DNA of 64,000 bases. Origin: CAVXZE01 sp963766175. GTDB lineage: Bacteria > Myxococcota_A > UBA9160 > UBA6930. The position numbers were made by a program, and so were the translations under genes. The DNA is taken from the NCBI GenBank assembly GCA_963766175.1, contig CAVXZE010000021.1, forward strand, positions 434,001 through 498,000, in the 5' to 3' direction. Below, one piece after another: positions 8,967-17,193 of the stretch. The notes under the pieces were generated by a model, which was not told the DNA's origin, made no database searches, and was given only the letters and a program-made list of their open reading frames with translations. Numbering within the stretch: position 1 is the first letter of the stretch; the number at the start of each line of letters is the position of its first letter.

Positions 8967-9911
8967 TCAAACCGGAATGCTCTCACCTTCTTCGTTCCAG
9001 ACATCGCGAAACAGGAAACACTGATAGGGATGCTCCTCCACGAATTTCTCGATCTGAGTCACGAACGACTGGACCCACGGCTGGAGCTGCCCCACCCGGT
9101 CACGCCGGCCTTCGTACCGGGGGTATAGTACATTGCTCATATCGACCACATAGGCATGGCTGGAGACCTTGGCTGTCTCCATCACGACCAGGGGACAGTC
9201 TGCGACCGCAGCCAGGTGGAAGGCGCTGTACGGGAACCAGGCCTTGTCTCCCAGAAACGAGACCTCGACCGCGCTCGCCCCGTACCCGCGGTCTCCCATG
9301 ATCGAAACCACGTCCCCTTGCCTCAAGGCATTGAGAATCTCGATCGCTCCTCCCAGATACTGCTCCGGGGATATGATTCGCACTTTCCCCTCTTCCCCCT
9401 CGGGATACAACGCTCTCTGCATGCTGGGGTTCTGATCCGGAACCATGATCAGGTAGACGGCCTTTTCGAGCTTCTCGAGGGCGGTCATCGCCACCTGCCA
9501 GTTGCCCTGATGAGATGTCAACAGGATCGCTCCCCGCTGCGAATTCCGGATCAGGGAGACGACCTCGTCACCTCCTTTGAACTGGATCTCGAACACGGCG
9601 TTTCCGGAAACGGCCGCGTAGCGATCGATCAACTGCTTTCCCTGGCTCACGAAGAGCCGATATACATGCAGCCGTTCCCCGAGGAAACTGCAGCCCGGGA
9701 ATCGCCTCCTGATGTACGGAAGAGCCGAGGCGACCAGTAGCCGGTCGAAGAGCACATAGTGGAGGCTCACGACGTACAACAGGCCGTATCCCCCACGGAG
9801 GCCGAACAACCGAAGAAACGCCTTGAAAAACCATATGCCAAGTTCGTTTCCCCTCTTGCCTTCCCTCCCCTCTCCCCGGCTCCTCTTCTCCCCGTCACGC
9901 CCCTGCGCCAT
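8967..9911 (-). CDS. LpxL/HtrB-like lysophospholipid acyltransferase
   Basis: A 314-residue member of the lipid A late-acyltransferase family. It has an Arg/Lys-rich N-terminus, a hydrophobic segment at about 25-65, and the active-site stretch LTSHQGNWQVA. Known LpxL enzymes use HxxxxD/E; here the spacing is kept, but the last residue is Gln139 (His134 present). This could lower or alter catalysis. Similar genes sit in aryl polyene clusters, where they are thought to attach the polyene to a lipid or sugar anchor at the inner membrane. The start ATG overlaps the glycosyltransferase stop by 17 bases. Confidence 0.82.
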   Translation of the reverse strand: MAQGRDGEKRSRGEGREGKRGNELGIWFFKAFLRLFGLRGGYGLLYVVSLHYVLFDRLLVASALPYIRRRFPGCSFLGERLHVYRLFVSQGKQLIDRYAAVSGNAVFEIQFKGGDEVVSLIRNSQRGAILLTSHQGNWQVAMTALEKLEKAVYLIMVPDQNPSMQRALYPEGEEGKVRIISPEQYLGGAIEILNALRQGDVVSIMGDRGYGASAVEVSFLGDKAWFPYSAFHLAAVADCPLVVMETAKVSSHAYVVDMSNVLYPRYEGRRDRVGQLQPWVQSFVTQIEKFVEEHPYQCFLFRDVWNEEGESIPV

Positions 9912-11097
9912 CGCTCTGCCTTCTCACTCGGCTCTGGATCGCTCGCGACCCGAGAAACACGGCGCCACCCACGAGCACCGCTGCCACGGGGGCCACCACG
10001 AGCGAGCCGATCAGCCACTCGAAGAGTCGTTGATGTAGCTCACCGACCATGGTCTTCCTCGAAAACTCGGTAAGCCATTGCCCGTACCGCATGCGGTATC
10101 CCAGCTCGACGCAAAGCATGGGAACAAAAGGGGGCATGCACAGGTTTTGCACGGATACCGCCATCACCCTGTTGAGCCGCAGACGCGTCGCTACGTAGAT
10201 GATCACCACCGTATGAAGCGCGATCAACGGCAATGTGGCGAGAAAGGTACCTACTGCCGCAGACATTCCCAACAAGGCGGGAGTCGCGTTTTCCTCTAGC
10301 AGTCCTCTCAACAACTTGATCGGATGAAGCAACATCCGCAGGTCGAGACGCGGTTTTTCCGACGGAATCAGCCTGCGGTGCGGAACCGGCAAGAGGCGCC
10401 GTCCCACCAGGCGGGCGTGCATACACGAAATCCGGAAGTTGTCCAGAAAGGGCCTGAATCCGGACACACGCAGTCGCGGCTCCGGATACCAGACATCGAT
10501 CGAAACGGTCTTCAAACTCAATCCGGCCCATACCGCCTTGGCCAGGACCTCCGTCTCGAAGTCGAAGTGAGAACCGGTCAGCTTCAATTGAGAGACAAAT
10601 TCGACCGGATAGGCCCGAAAGCCGCTCTGGCAATCCTCTATCGAGACTCCTGTTTCGATCCGCAGCCAGAAATTGCCGATCTGGCTGCCCAGACGGCTCT
10701 TTCCGGGAACATCTTCCCCCGCGAGATTTCTGGATCCAATGACGATGGCCGTATCGGCTTCCTGGAGCAAGGGGAGGAGCTTCTCCAGGTCCCTCGGCTG
10801 ATGCTGGCCATCCGCATCGATCGTGATCATGAAGCGGGCGTCCTGATCTCTGGCGAATCGCAGTGCGGTGAGAATCGCGGCACCCTTGCCGCGGTTCTTC
10901 TCGTGCCTCAGGACGGTGATGTCGTTGCCCGACAACAGCCCCGCGACGTCTACATCCGTGCTCCCGTCATCGACCACCACCACCTGGGGCAGGAGGGAAC
11001 GGCATTCCTCTGCAACGGATGCCAGCGTCGCCTTGTTGTTGAATACCGGGATCGCGCACCAGATCTGAGCAAGGTCGATACGACTACTTCTTTCCAT
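9895..11097 (-). CDS. Glycosyltransferase family 2 fused to DUF2062
   Basis: A 400-residue protein. The GT2 domain (about 10-235) shows VVVDDGSTDVD and TIDADGQHQPRD, the nucleotide-sugar and metal-binding motifs. It is followed by a DUF2062-type membrane domain (about 255-395) with several hydrophobic helices. The same fusion appears in aryl polyene and other cell-surface lipid clusters. It probably transfers a sugar to the lipid anchor on the cytoplasmic face of the inner membrane. It overlaps the upstream radical SAM gene by 14 bases and the downstream acyltransferase by 17, so it is part of a coupled unit. Confidence 0.88.
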   Translation of the reverse strand: MERSSRIDLAQIWCAIPVFNNKATLASVAEECRSLLPQVVVVDDGSTDVDVAGLLSGNDITVLRHEKNRGKGAAILTALRFARDQDARFMITIDADGQHQPRDLEKLLPLLQEADTAIVIGSRNLAGEDVPGKSRLGSQIGNFWLRIETGVSIEDCQSGFRAYPVEFVSQLKLTGSHFDFETEVLAKAVWAGLSLKTVSIDVWYPEPRLRVSGFRPFLDNFRISCMHARLVGRRLLPVPHRRLIPSEKPRLDLRMLLHPIKLLRGLLEENATPALLGMSAAVGTFLATLPLIALHTVVIIYVATRLRLNRVMAVSVQNLCMPPFVPMLCVELGYRMRYGQWLTEFSRKTMVGELHQRLFEWLIGSLVVAPVAAVLVGGAVFLGSRAIQSRVRRQSDGAGA

Positions 11098-12460
11098 GCC
11101 GCGTACGTCTTCCCCGAACCGCTTTCTTCCTCGGTACCACCATATTCCAGAGAAACCCTACATGCCCGATCCGGTGAAGGAACTGCAGACCGCTGTCCAG
11201 ACGATCGGGAGGGAATACGCAGTTTCTGAAGCCAGCGAATCCATCCGTCAATGTCCTTTCCAGCCACTCTCTGTCGATGCCTGGTGCAATATAGTAGACC
11301 GGCTCCAGGAGGTCGTGCTGATCGGGCAGCAATCCCTCGCGTTTTGCGATCCTGGCAAGAGGAGTGCCCGGAAGAATGCGCACTCCCATGTAGATGAAGG
11401 AGACGGTGTTCTTCAGGTTCTTTACGTTTTCGATGCCCTCCAGCACCGTCTCCCGGGTTTCTCCCGGTGAGCCGAACATGTAGAAGTGGGCGGTTCCGAT
11501 ATCATGGCGCCTGAACAGATCGTTGCAGTCGACGATGTCCTTGAACCGGAACGCCTTCCCGAGCTTCCGAAGCGTCGTATCCGTTGCCGCATCGGCCCCG
11601 ATCTCTGCTGATGTCAATCCCGTCTGTCTCATCAGCTCGACGGATTCGTCGTCCAGCCCTTCTGGCTTGAAGAAAGCGGTCCAGGGTATGGCCACGCCGC
11701 GCCCCTTCATCTCCCTGACCACAGCGAGATAGTGACCTTCGTCGTCGTTGAACACGGAGTCGGTAAAGAAGACGTGCCCCGCTCCGTGCCTCGCCGCGAG
11801 GTCCTCGATCTCGTCAACCACGGCCTTCGGATCCCTGCACCGAATGGCCGACCCTTCGAGAACGGGATATGAGCAGTACACGCACGAGTGGGTGCAACCC
11901 CGCTTGGTCTGAACCGCCGCAATATTGCCGCTCTTCAGATAGAACTCCATCAGGCGGTCATCATATTTCGGCCTGGGGATCGCTCTCCCTCGCAGTACCG
12001 CGGGTGCCCTGATACACCGCTCCTTGGGAAACACTCCTCGCGCTGCGTTCTCCACGAACTCCAGCATCGATGCCTCGCCTTCCCCTACGATGCCGAAATC
12101 GCCTTTCGTCTCGCGGAGAATCGTCTCCGGCATGATGGAGAAGCCGGATCCGCCCAGGATCACGAAAACGTGCGTCTCCTCTCGAATTCGCTGGACCAGC
12201 TGGCTGACAACCTCGATGTATCTCTTCTCATTGAGAAGGTTCACATTGTCGATATTGCGAATCGAGATGCCCACCATGTCGGGGGCAAATCGTCGGACCG
12301 TATCGGCGATCGCATCCATCGACATATCCGATTGGATGAGATCACACTGCTGCACCTCATGACCCGCATCGGCCAGCGATGCCGCGACCATACTCATCCC
12401 CAGCGGATACACCGAGTACGGAGTGGAGGCAGCGTTCGCCGAAATCAGCAGGACCCTCAT
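11084..12460 (-). CDS. B12-binding-type radical SAM protein (A)
   Basis: A radical SAM enzyme of the cobalamin-binding-domain class (BchE/HpnR-like layout), about 458 residues. The N-terminal Rossmann-like half (1-150) has VILGGSGFSIMP and GDFGIVGEGEA, typical of this class, but no DxHxxG, so cobalamin would bind without a lower His ligand. The cluster-binding motif is CTHSCVYC at Cys189/193/196. ATG 12460 directly follows an in-frame TTG. Class members do methylations, ring formation and other C-C chemistry on lipids and pigments. It overlaps the GT2 gene, which places it firmly in the cluster. The substrate is unknown. Confidence 0.9.
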   Translation of the reverse strand: MRVLLISANAASTPYSVYPLGMSMVAASLADAGHEVQQCDLIQSDMSMDAIADTVRRFAPDMVGISIRNIDNVNLLNEKRYIEVVSQLVQRIREETHVFVILGGSGFSIMPETILRETKGDFGIVGEGEASMLEFVENAARGVFPKERCIRAPAVLRGRAIPRPKYDDRLMEFYLKSGNIAAVQTKRGCTHSCVYCSYPVLEGSAIRCRDPKAVVDEIEDLAARHGAGHVFFTDSVFNDDEGHYLAVVREMKGRGVAIPWTAFFKPEGLDDESVELMRQTGLTSAEIGADAATDTTLRKLGKAFRFKDIVDCNDLFRRHDIGTAHFYMFGSPGETRETVLEGIENVKNLKNTVSFIYMGVRILPGTPLARIAKREGLLPDQHDLLEPVYYIAPGIDREWLERTLTDGFAGFRNCVFPPDRLDSGLQFLHRIGHVGFLWNMVVPRKKAVRGRRTRHGKK

Positions 12461-12530
12461 CAAGACACCCTTCCGGTAGGATCTGTGATTCGAATCTTCA
12501 CGGCAGACCGGGAGTTTGAATCACCGATCC

Positions 12531-13811
12531 TCAGCCCCAGGAGCGATCTGGACTCAGCCTTACCCTCTTGTACGTGCCGTCCTTCTTCTCCATCTCCAGT
12601 ACCTTGAGGTAGAGCTTCGCCATCTGGATCTCTTTGGAGCAGCGGGCGTAGAAGGCTTCCCAGGCGTATTCGTACATCTCCTGAAGTGTGTCCGTGCTCA
12701 TTCTCCGGGGTTGGAAGACCACCTGATCGCCCGTATAGCGGACCCAGTCGTTGTGAAGTATTCGCCCTTCCTTCTCCAGCTGGCCTCTCACGGGTGTGTG
12801 CGGAAATGGCGTCAGGACGGTGAACTCGGCGAGGTCGAGATCGATCTCCAGAACGAAATCGACCAGTCGCTTGATGTAGTCCTCATCGTGCTCATCCAGT
12901 CCCAGGAGAATCGTACCCTCGACACCTATGCCGCGTTCCTTGACCCGCTTGATCCTCCGCCGGATGTGGTCCGAGTCGTCCACGATGGCCTGGTACATAT
13001 ACCAACACCCGGCCTGAGCGGCCAGATCGAGTATCTGGTCGTCGTCCTTGATGGGATGCGAAACCCACTTCTTCTTCAACGGGGCGAGTTCCGTGAACAG
13101 CGCCTTGAGCCAATCATCGTCCTGTGCCAGAGAATTATCGACGATGAACAGACGATTGTTGTCGATGCTCTCGATTTCCCGGACCACCTGATCGAGAGGA
13201 CGAGGCCTGAAGACTCGCCCGCCCAGATACGGCGTGCAGCAAGGAAAGCAGTTGAAATGACATCCCCGGGAGGCGTGGACGAGATCGACCATTTGCACGC
13301 CGCGGAAACTGTACAGCTGGCGGTCGAGAATGTCGCGGCGCGCGGTCTTGATCAGGCTCATGTCGGGATGGTCATTCAGATGATCGTAGACTGGTTTCAG
13401 CTGTCCCTTCTCGAAATCCTCGATGACCCGATCGAAGTGCCCCTCCGCCTCTCCGACGAAGACTGCATCGGCATGCTCCATGGTCTCCGCCGCATGGAGC
13501 ATCGTGGCGATTCCCCCGAAGATGACCGGCTTTCCCTCTCCGCGGTACCGATCCGCAATTTCCCAGGCGCGCGGCATCTGGCAGGTCAAAGTCACCGAGA
13601 GGGCGATCAGGTCCGCATCTTCCTCGAAATCGAGCTCCTGAACGTGCTCGTCGCAGAAGGAGATCTCGATCTCGTCACTCAGGGCGGCGGCAAACACCAC
13701 CGGCCCATGGGGCGGCAGCCTGAAATCGGGCTGGTGTCTCAACTTCGGCCACTTTGGATAGATGATTTTTACTTTCAAGGCTCTCTCTTCTGCTGACCAC
13801 TCGCGCGCCAC
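12531..13811 (-). CDS. B12-binding-type radical SAM protein (B)
   Basis: A 426-residue radical SAM protein with the cobalamin-type N-terminal half: KVKIIYPKWPKL, VIFGGIATMLHAAETM and VFVGEAEG. The 4Fe-4S motif is RGCHFNCFPCC (Cys184/188/191), followed by an extra Cys192. No DxHxxG is seen. The start given is a GTG; a TTG at 13778, right before KVKIIYP, is an equally possible start. It lies 67 bases upstream of radical SAM A in the same direction, and the two probably act on the same product. Sequence similarity between A and B is only at motif level. Confidence 0.9.
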   Translation of the reverse strand: MAREWSAEERALKVKIIYPKWPKLRHQPDFRLPPHGPVVFAAALSDEIEISFCDEHVQELDFEEDADLIALSVTLTCQMPRAWEIADRYRGEGKPVIFGGIATMLHAAETMEHADAVFVGEAEGHFDRVIEDFEKGQLKPVYDHLNDHPDMSLIKTARRDILDRQLYSFRGVQMVDLVHASRGCHFNCFPCCTPYLGGRVFRPRPLDQVVREIESIDNNRLFIVDNSLAQDDDWLKALFTELAPLKKKWVSHPIKDDDQILDLAAQAGCWYMYQAIVDDSDHIRRRIKRVKERGIGVEGTILLGLDEHDEDYIKRLVDFVLEIDLDLAEFTVLTPFPHTPVRGQLEKEGRILHNDWVRYTGDQVVFQPRRMSTDTLQEMYEYAWEAFYARCSKEIQMAKLYLKVLEMEKKDGTYKRVRLSPDRSWG

Positions 13812-13834
13812 GCATCGGCCGGGCTTCCGTCGCG

Positions 13835-14494
13835 TTACAGGCTGGTGAGCGCCGTGATCATCTCATCAGCGGGCGACCCTCTCTCCGCGATCTCGATCAC
13901 CTCCTCGAGCTGGAACACCCTTTTCGCTGACACATCGTCTGCTCGACGTATCATGAAGGACTGAGCACTTGCCTCATTGGCCATGAGGGCCAGCATCGCC
14001 GTCGATTCTCCCCGGAGGATCATCTTGTCGGCATGCCTCAGCAATGACGCGGCCGGTGTGTTCGGAAACATCAGGTAGAGGAGCGGTCCCTGGCACTTGA
14101 AATGGATTGCCGCTTCCGACATGGGAATCGATGGTAGCGTATAGACGAAGAGATTCGCCCGACCAAGGGTCCTGCCGTTCACCACGAAATCGTTGAAATA
14201 GTCCAGATTCGACTGCAGGCATCCATCGGAATTGGTGCCGAGAATTCCTATATCCTGTTTTCCATCCTCGGCATAGGACATCTCGGCATCGTGGAACGCG
14301 AGAGCGGCGACGCAGCAGCTCAGCTGAGAGACCCGATCGAACTTTCCGAATCCCTTGACTGGATAGGAGAACAACGAGCCGCCTTGCAGATCTGCGCGCA
14401 GAGACCTCAGGTCGGAGTAGAGCTTGCGCATCGGTCGTCTGACACACCCGTATTCTGCTTGGGTGATCCAACCGATCCCTGTAACGACATTCAT
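13835..14494 (-). CDS. Beta-ketoacyl synthase-like N-terminal-domain protein, inactive (ApeC-like)
   Basis: A 219-residue protein with only the N-terminal half of a ketosynthase fold, like the short 'beta-ketoacyl synthase-like' proteins of APE clusters (ApeC-type). MNVVTGIGWITQAEYG is a ketosynthase N-terminus. The active-site region reads GPLLYLMFPNTPAAS where an active enzyme has ACSSG, so the Cys is missing. In APE systems such a protein pairs with the ketosynthase ApeO. The active ketosynthase at 14518 lies 23 bases upstream and fits that partner. The start is set at ATG 14494; an in-frame start at 14548 would overlap the upstream gene and lose the family N-terminus. Confidence 0.8.
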   Translation of the reverse strand: MNVVTGIGWITQAEYGCVRRPMRKLYSDLRSLRADLQGGSLFSYPVKGFGKFDRVSQLSCCVAALAFHDAEMSYAEDGKQDIGILGTNSDGCLQSNLDYFNDFVVNGRTLGRANLFVYTLPSIPMSEAAIHFKCQGPLLYLMFPNTPAASLLRHADKMILRGESTAMLALMANEASAQSFMIRRADDVSAKRVFQLEEVIEIAERGSPADEMITALTSL

Positions 14495-14517
14495 CGCTCG
14501 AGCACCCGCGCGCAGCC

Positions 14518-15654
14518 CTATTGCCCCGATCTCAAGATCAAGGCGCAATTGACCCCGCCAAATCCCGAATTCGTCGAAACCGTGACCCCGCCCTCACAGG
14601 CGCGAGGTTCCGGAGAAGCCCATCCCATGGCTTCATCGTCGACGTCCCGAAGGTTTACCGTGGGCGGCACGGCCTTCTCCCGTAACGTCTCGATTGCCAC
14701 GATGATATCGACCAGACCTGCAGTTCCCATCGTATGACCGATCCCCCCCTTGAGCGAATAGGTCGGGATACTCCGCCCCGCGAACACCGACTTGAAAGCC
14801 TTCATCTCCATGGAATCATTGTATTTCGTTCCGGTGCCATGGGCCGATATGCTTCCCACGTCCTCCGCGGGAATCTCCGCCGATTGCAGTGCCTTGCGGA
14901 GAGCCAGGGCCAGGCCGCTCCCGTCCCGGGACGGCCCGGTAATATGGTTGGCGTCGCTGGACAGACCCCATCCCGCAATCTCGGCGCACACCGTCCGCCC
15001 TTCCCGTGCGGCCCGCGCATCGCTCATCAGCAGGACGAATGCCGCCGCTTCGCCCAGGCTCATTCCTGCTCGGCTCTTGTCGAATGGGCGCGCCATGTCC
15101 CTGTCCAGCGCCATCAGCGAGGAGAATCCCGCGGCGACGAATTCGCTCACGTTGTCCGATGCAACCACCAGCACGCAATCGCGATCACCGTCCCGAATCA
15201 TCGCCGCCCCCTCTGCCACAGCCGCACTGGAAGAGGCGCAGGCCGCACTGACCACCACTCCTGGCTCTTGCAGTCTGCACAGGGTCTGGATCTTGCTCGC
15301 CAGACGGTCCGGGCGACTACCACTGGCATCCGAATTCCCATGCAGCACGGATCGCTCCAGGAGGTCGATCTCCCCGTTTGTAGTGGCAAGGAGCAACAGC
15401 GCGTCCTCGGGAAGCGTGGACACACTCTTCTCGATCAAAGGCCTGACCATCTGCATCACCAGAGTCTCGTCGGCATCCGGGTCCAGGCCTGGGACCAGGG
15501 CGGCCTTGTCCGTCCGAAGGGACTCGGTGGAAAACCGGTCGAATGCTCGGATTGCCGTGGTCCCGGAGAAGAGACCCTCCCAGCAGGAAGCGACGTCCCA
15601 GCCGTAGGGAGATACCAGATCGTAGGCAACGACAACCGCTTCTATTTCAGCCAA
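14518..15654 (-). CDS. Beta-ketoacyl-ACP synthase (ApeO-like), active
   Basis: A 378-residue ketosynthase with Cys139 in SAACASSSA, His272 in SAHGTGT, and Lys302/His307 in LKGGIGHTMG, so all catalytic residues are present. I place the start at TTG 15654 with GGGGAG upstream. The frame stays open far upstream, but that extension is the thioesterase gene read out of frame. The start overlaps the thioesterase stop by 13 bases. Its short inactive neighbour at 13835 is the likely heterodimer partner. It would run chain elongation from an aryl or acyl starter (inference from the APE pathway). Confidence 0.88.
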   Translation of the reverse strand: MAEIEAVVVAYDLVSPYGWDVASCWEGLFSGTTAIRAFDRFSTESLRTDKAALVPGLDPDADETLVMQMVRPLIEKSVSTLPEDALLLLATTNGEIDLLERSVLHGNSDASGSRPDRLASKIQTLCRLQEPGVVVSAACASSSAAVAEGAAMIRDGDRDCVLVVASDNVSEFVAAGFSSLMALDRDMARPFDKSRAGMSLGEAAAFVLLMSDARAAREGRTVCAEIAGWGLSSDANHITGPSRDGSGLALALRKALQSAEIPAEDVGSISAHGTGTKYNDSMEMKAFKSVFAGRSIPTYSLKGGIGHTMGTAGLVDIIVAIETLREKAVPPTVNLRDVDDEAMGWASPEPRACEGGVTVSTNSGFGGVNCALILRSGQ

Positions 15655-16130
15655 CTGAACTCCCCGGCTTTCCAGCGTCGGCGGCATCGTTCCAGGAGTT
15701 CTGGAGAGGTGAGGCAAGTCTCTCCAGAGACGCCATCGACGAACATCTGTACCGTGTACGCCGTGGCGGCGATACTTCCGTCTTCCTTCGTCACCAGGTA
15801 CTCGGTATTCAAGACGGCCCCCTCGCTCCAGATCAGAGACGCCGTGACCGTGAATTCTTCGTCCAGAACGAGTGGTTGATGATAGTCGATGTGAAATTGA
15901 GCGATGGGGGCTCGTAGGTTGGCGTCGGCAAACTCCCGGTAGGAAAGCCCGCAAAGCCTCCCTAGCTCCGCAAACCCCTCCTCGAAGAAGACAGGGTACC
16001 TGCCGTACCAGGCAATACCCATGACGTCCGCTTCGTTGAAGCCCACCCGCCTTCTTGCTCGGACCACGAGGGGCGCGGGCGCCCCTTCGTCGCGCTGAAA
16101 GTAGCCCGCCTTCTTCCGTCGAATTCTCAT
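15642..16130 (-). CDS. 4-hydroxybenzoyl-CoA-type thioesterase (hotdog)
   Basis: A 162-residue hotdog-fold thioesterase. The 4HBT signature is FNEADVMGIAWYGRYPVFFE, with catalytic-type Asp35, and FHIDYHQPLVLDEEF follows. ATG 16130 shares one base with the stop of the dehydratase upstream, giving direct coupling. The longer open frame to 16277 is out-of-frame overlap and was not used. In APE clusters a thioesterase of this kind may release or edit acyl chains, or act on the aryl-CoA starter. Which thioester it cleaves is not visible. Confidence 0.86.
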   Translation of the reverse strand: MRIRRKKAGYFQRDEGAPAPLVVRARRRVGFNEADVMGIAWYGRYPVFFEEGFAELGRLCGLSYREFADANLRAPIAQFHIDYHQPLVLDEEFTVTASLIWSEGAVLNTEYLVTKEDGSIAATAYTVQMFVDGVSGETCLTSPELLERCRRRWKAGEFSWLK

Positions 16131-16522
16131 CAACGCCTCTCGGAGCCGCCCCGGAAGGCTACCCTCAGCTTGAACCGGGCAACGGATTTCCCGTCTTTCG
16201 TAAGAGCCGCCTTGATCACGGCGCCATCGTGACTTTCCATTGCCATGGAGCATGCATAGACCACTTCCTCGTCGCACGTCACTGCTGTGGAGAACTTCGC
16301 CAGGATGATCTCTCTCAACTCCACCTCCGTCTTCTTCGACGCCTCCAACATCGCAAGGGCTCCCTGGATCTCACAGACAGCCGGAAGAACGGGTCGACCG
16401 CGGAAGTGACCCTGAAAGCCCAGGAAATCCGCAGGAAACACGAAGCGGGCGGTCAGGGTGCCGTTCTCCGCCTCCTCTAGCTTCGACATGCACCCCCGAA
16501 TCTGCCGAGCCAGCGGACTCAC
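16130..16522 (-). CDS. FabZ/ApeI-like 3-hydroxyacyl-ACP dehydratase
   Basis: A 130-residue hotdog dehydratase. The FabZ core motif appears as FQGHFRGRPVLPAVCEIQGA, with the catalytic His39. FabZ usually reads GHFPGRPVMPG, so the family match is clear though divergent, as in ApeI proteins. It removes water from the 3-hydroxyacyl chain to make the double bonds that stay unreduced, since no enoyl reductase is found in the cluster. The start is a GTG that overlaps the lipoprotein gene's stop by 4 bases. Confidence 0.85.
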   Translation of the reverse strand: MSPLARQIRGCMSKLEEAENGTLTARFVFPADFLGFQGHFRGRPVLPAVCEIQGALAMLEASKKTEVELREIILAKFSTAVTCDEEVVYACSMAMESHDGAVIKAALTKDGKSVARFKLRVAFRGGSERR

Positions 16523-17193
16523 GAGCGGATCTCTCTTAGCCGTACCACCAGTCGATATCCGTATTCGTGATGGTCGAGAATGATCCCGCCCGGGTAGAGC
16601 TTGCCATCGTCGAGACGATATTCGTAATAGGAGACGCTCCAGACCTTCCTGCCGTTCTCGTTGTAGCGTTTCTCTATCAGGAGGCCGTCGTGTCCAGCGA
16701 ACACGAACTCGATCTCTCCGTCCCCTGCCTGCTGTCGGAAGACAATCCGATGACGCTCTTTCGACACGCTGGCTTCGGCCGCTGGGAGGCGCCCGAAATA
16801 CATCCTCCGGGTATCGTCCCCTATCGCGCGGGCGATGTCCCCGTGGCTGGCGAATGCCTCGAGGGCGAAGCTGGAATCCGCGTTCTCCGAATCTCCGGAA
16901 ATCTCGAACAACTTGACCCCTGCGGCCGGATGCAGGCCGATGACGGTGAACGTCTCCCGGGAGGTGTCAACCTGTGTATACCCGATGGCCGCAAAGGCGC
17001 GCCCCTTGAACTCGAAGGTCACTGTGTTGACGATCTGAAAGGCGACGGGAAGCGCCAGGGCGAACTTCTCTCTTACCGTTTCCGGATCGACTGCCTCCAA
17101 GGACACCAGATCTACTTCCCGGAACGGCACGCCACTGCAGCCCAGGGCGCCCAGAATCCCGATCCCGAGGAGTGCCAAGCGACGTAGCGTCAC
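16519..17193 (-). CDS. DUF3261-like outer-membrane lipoprotein
   Basis: A 224-residue predicted lipoprotein. The N-terminus MTLRRLALLGIGILGALGCS has a lipobox-like ALGC with lipidation at Cys19. The rest is soluble and beta-rich, ending in HHEYGYRLVVRLREIRS. Proteins of this kind (DUF3261) are standard members of APE clusters beside LolA-like and MMPL genes, where they probably receive or transfer the product at the outer membrane. The GTG start overlaps the exporter's stop by 4 bases, so exporter and lipoprotein are coupled. Family assignment is by position and general look, not by a search. Confidence 0.72.
   Translation of the reverse strand: MTLRRLALLGIGILGALGCSGVPFREVDLVSLEAVDPETVREKFALALPVAFQIVNTVTFEFKGRAFAAIGYTQVDTSRETFTVIGLHPAAGVKLFEISGDSENADSSFALEAFASHGDIARAIGDDTRRMYFGRLPAAEASVSKERHRIVFRQQAGDGEIEFVFAGHDGLLIEKRYNENGRKVWSVSYYEYRLDDGKLYPGGIILDHHEYGYRLVVRLREIRS

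Noticed and set aside
11084..13811. Hopanoid biosynthesis (HpnJ/HpnR) genes
   Set aside because: No squalene-hopene cyclase or other hpn gene is nearby; only the radical SAM class is shared.
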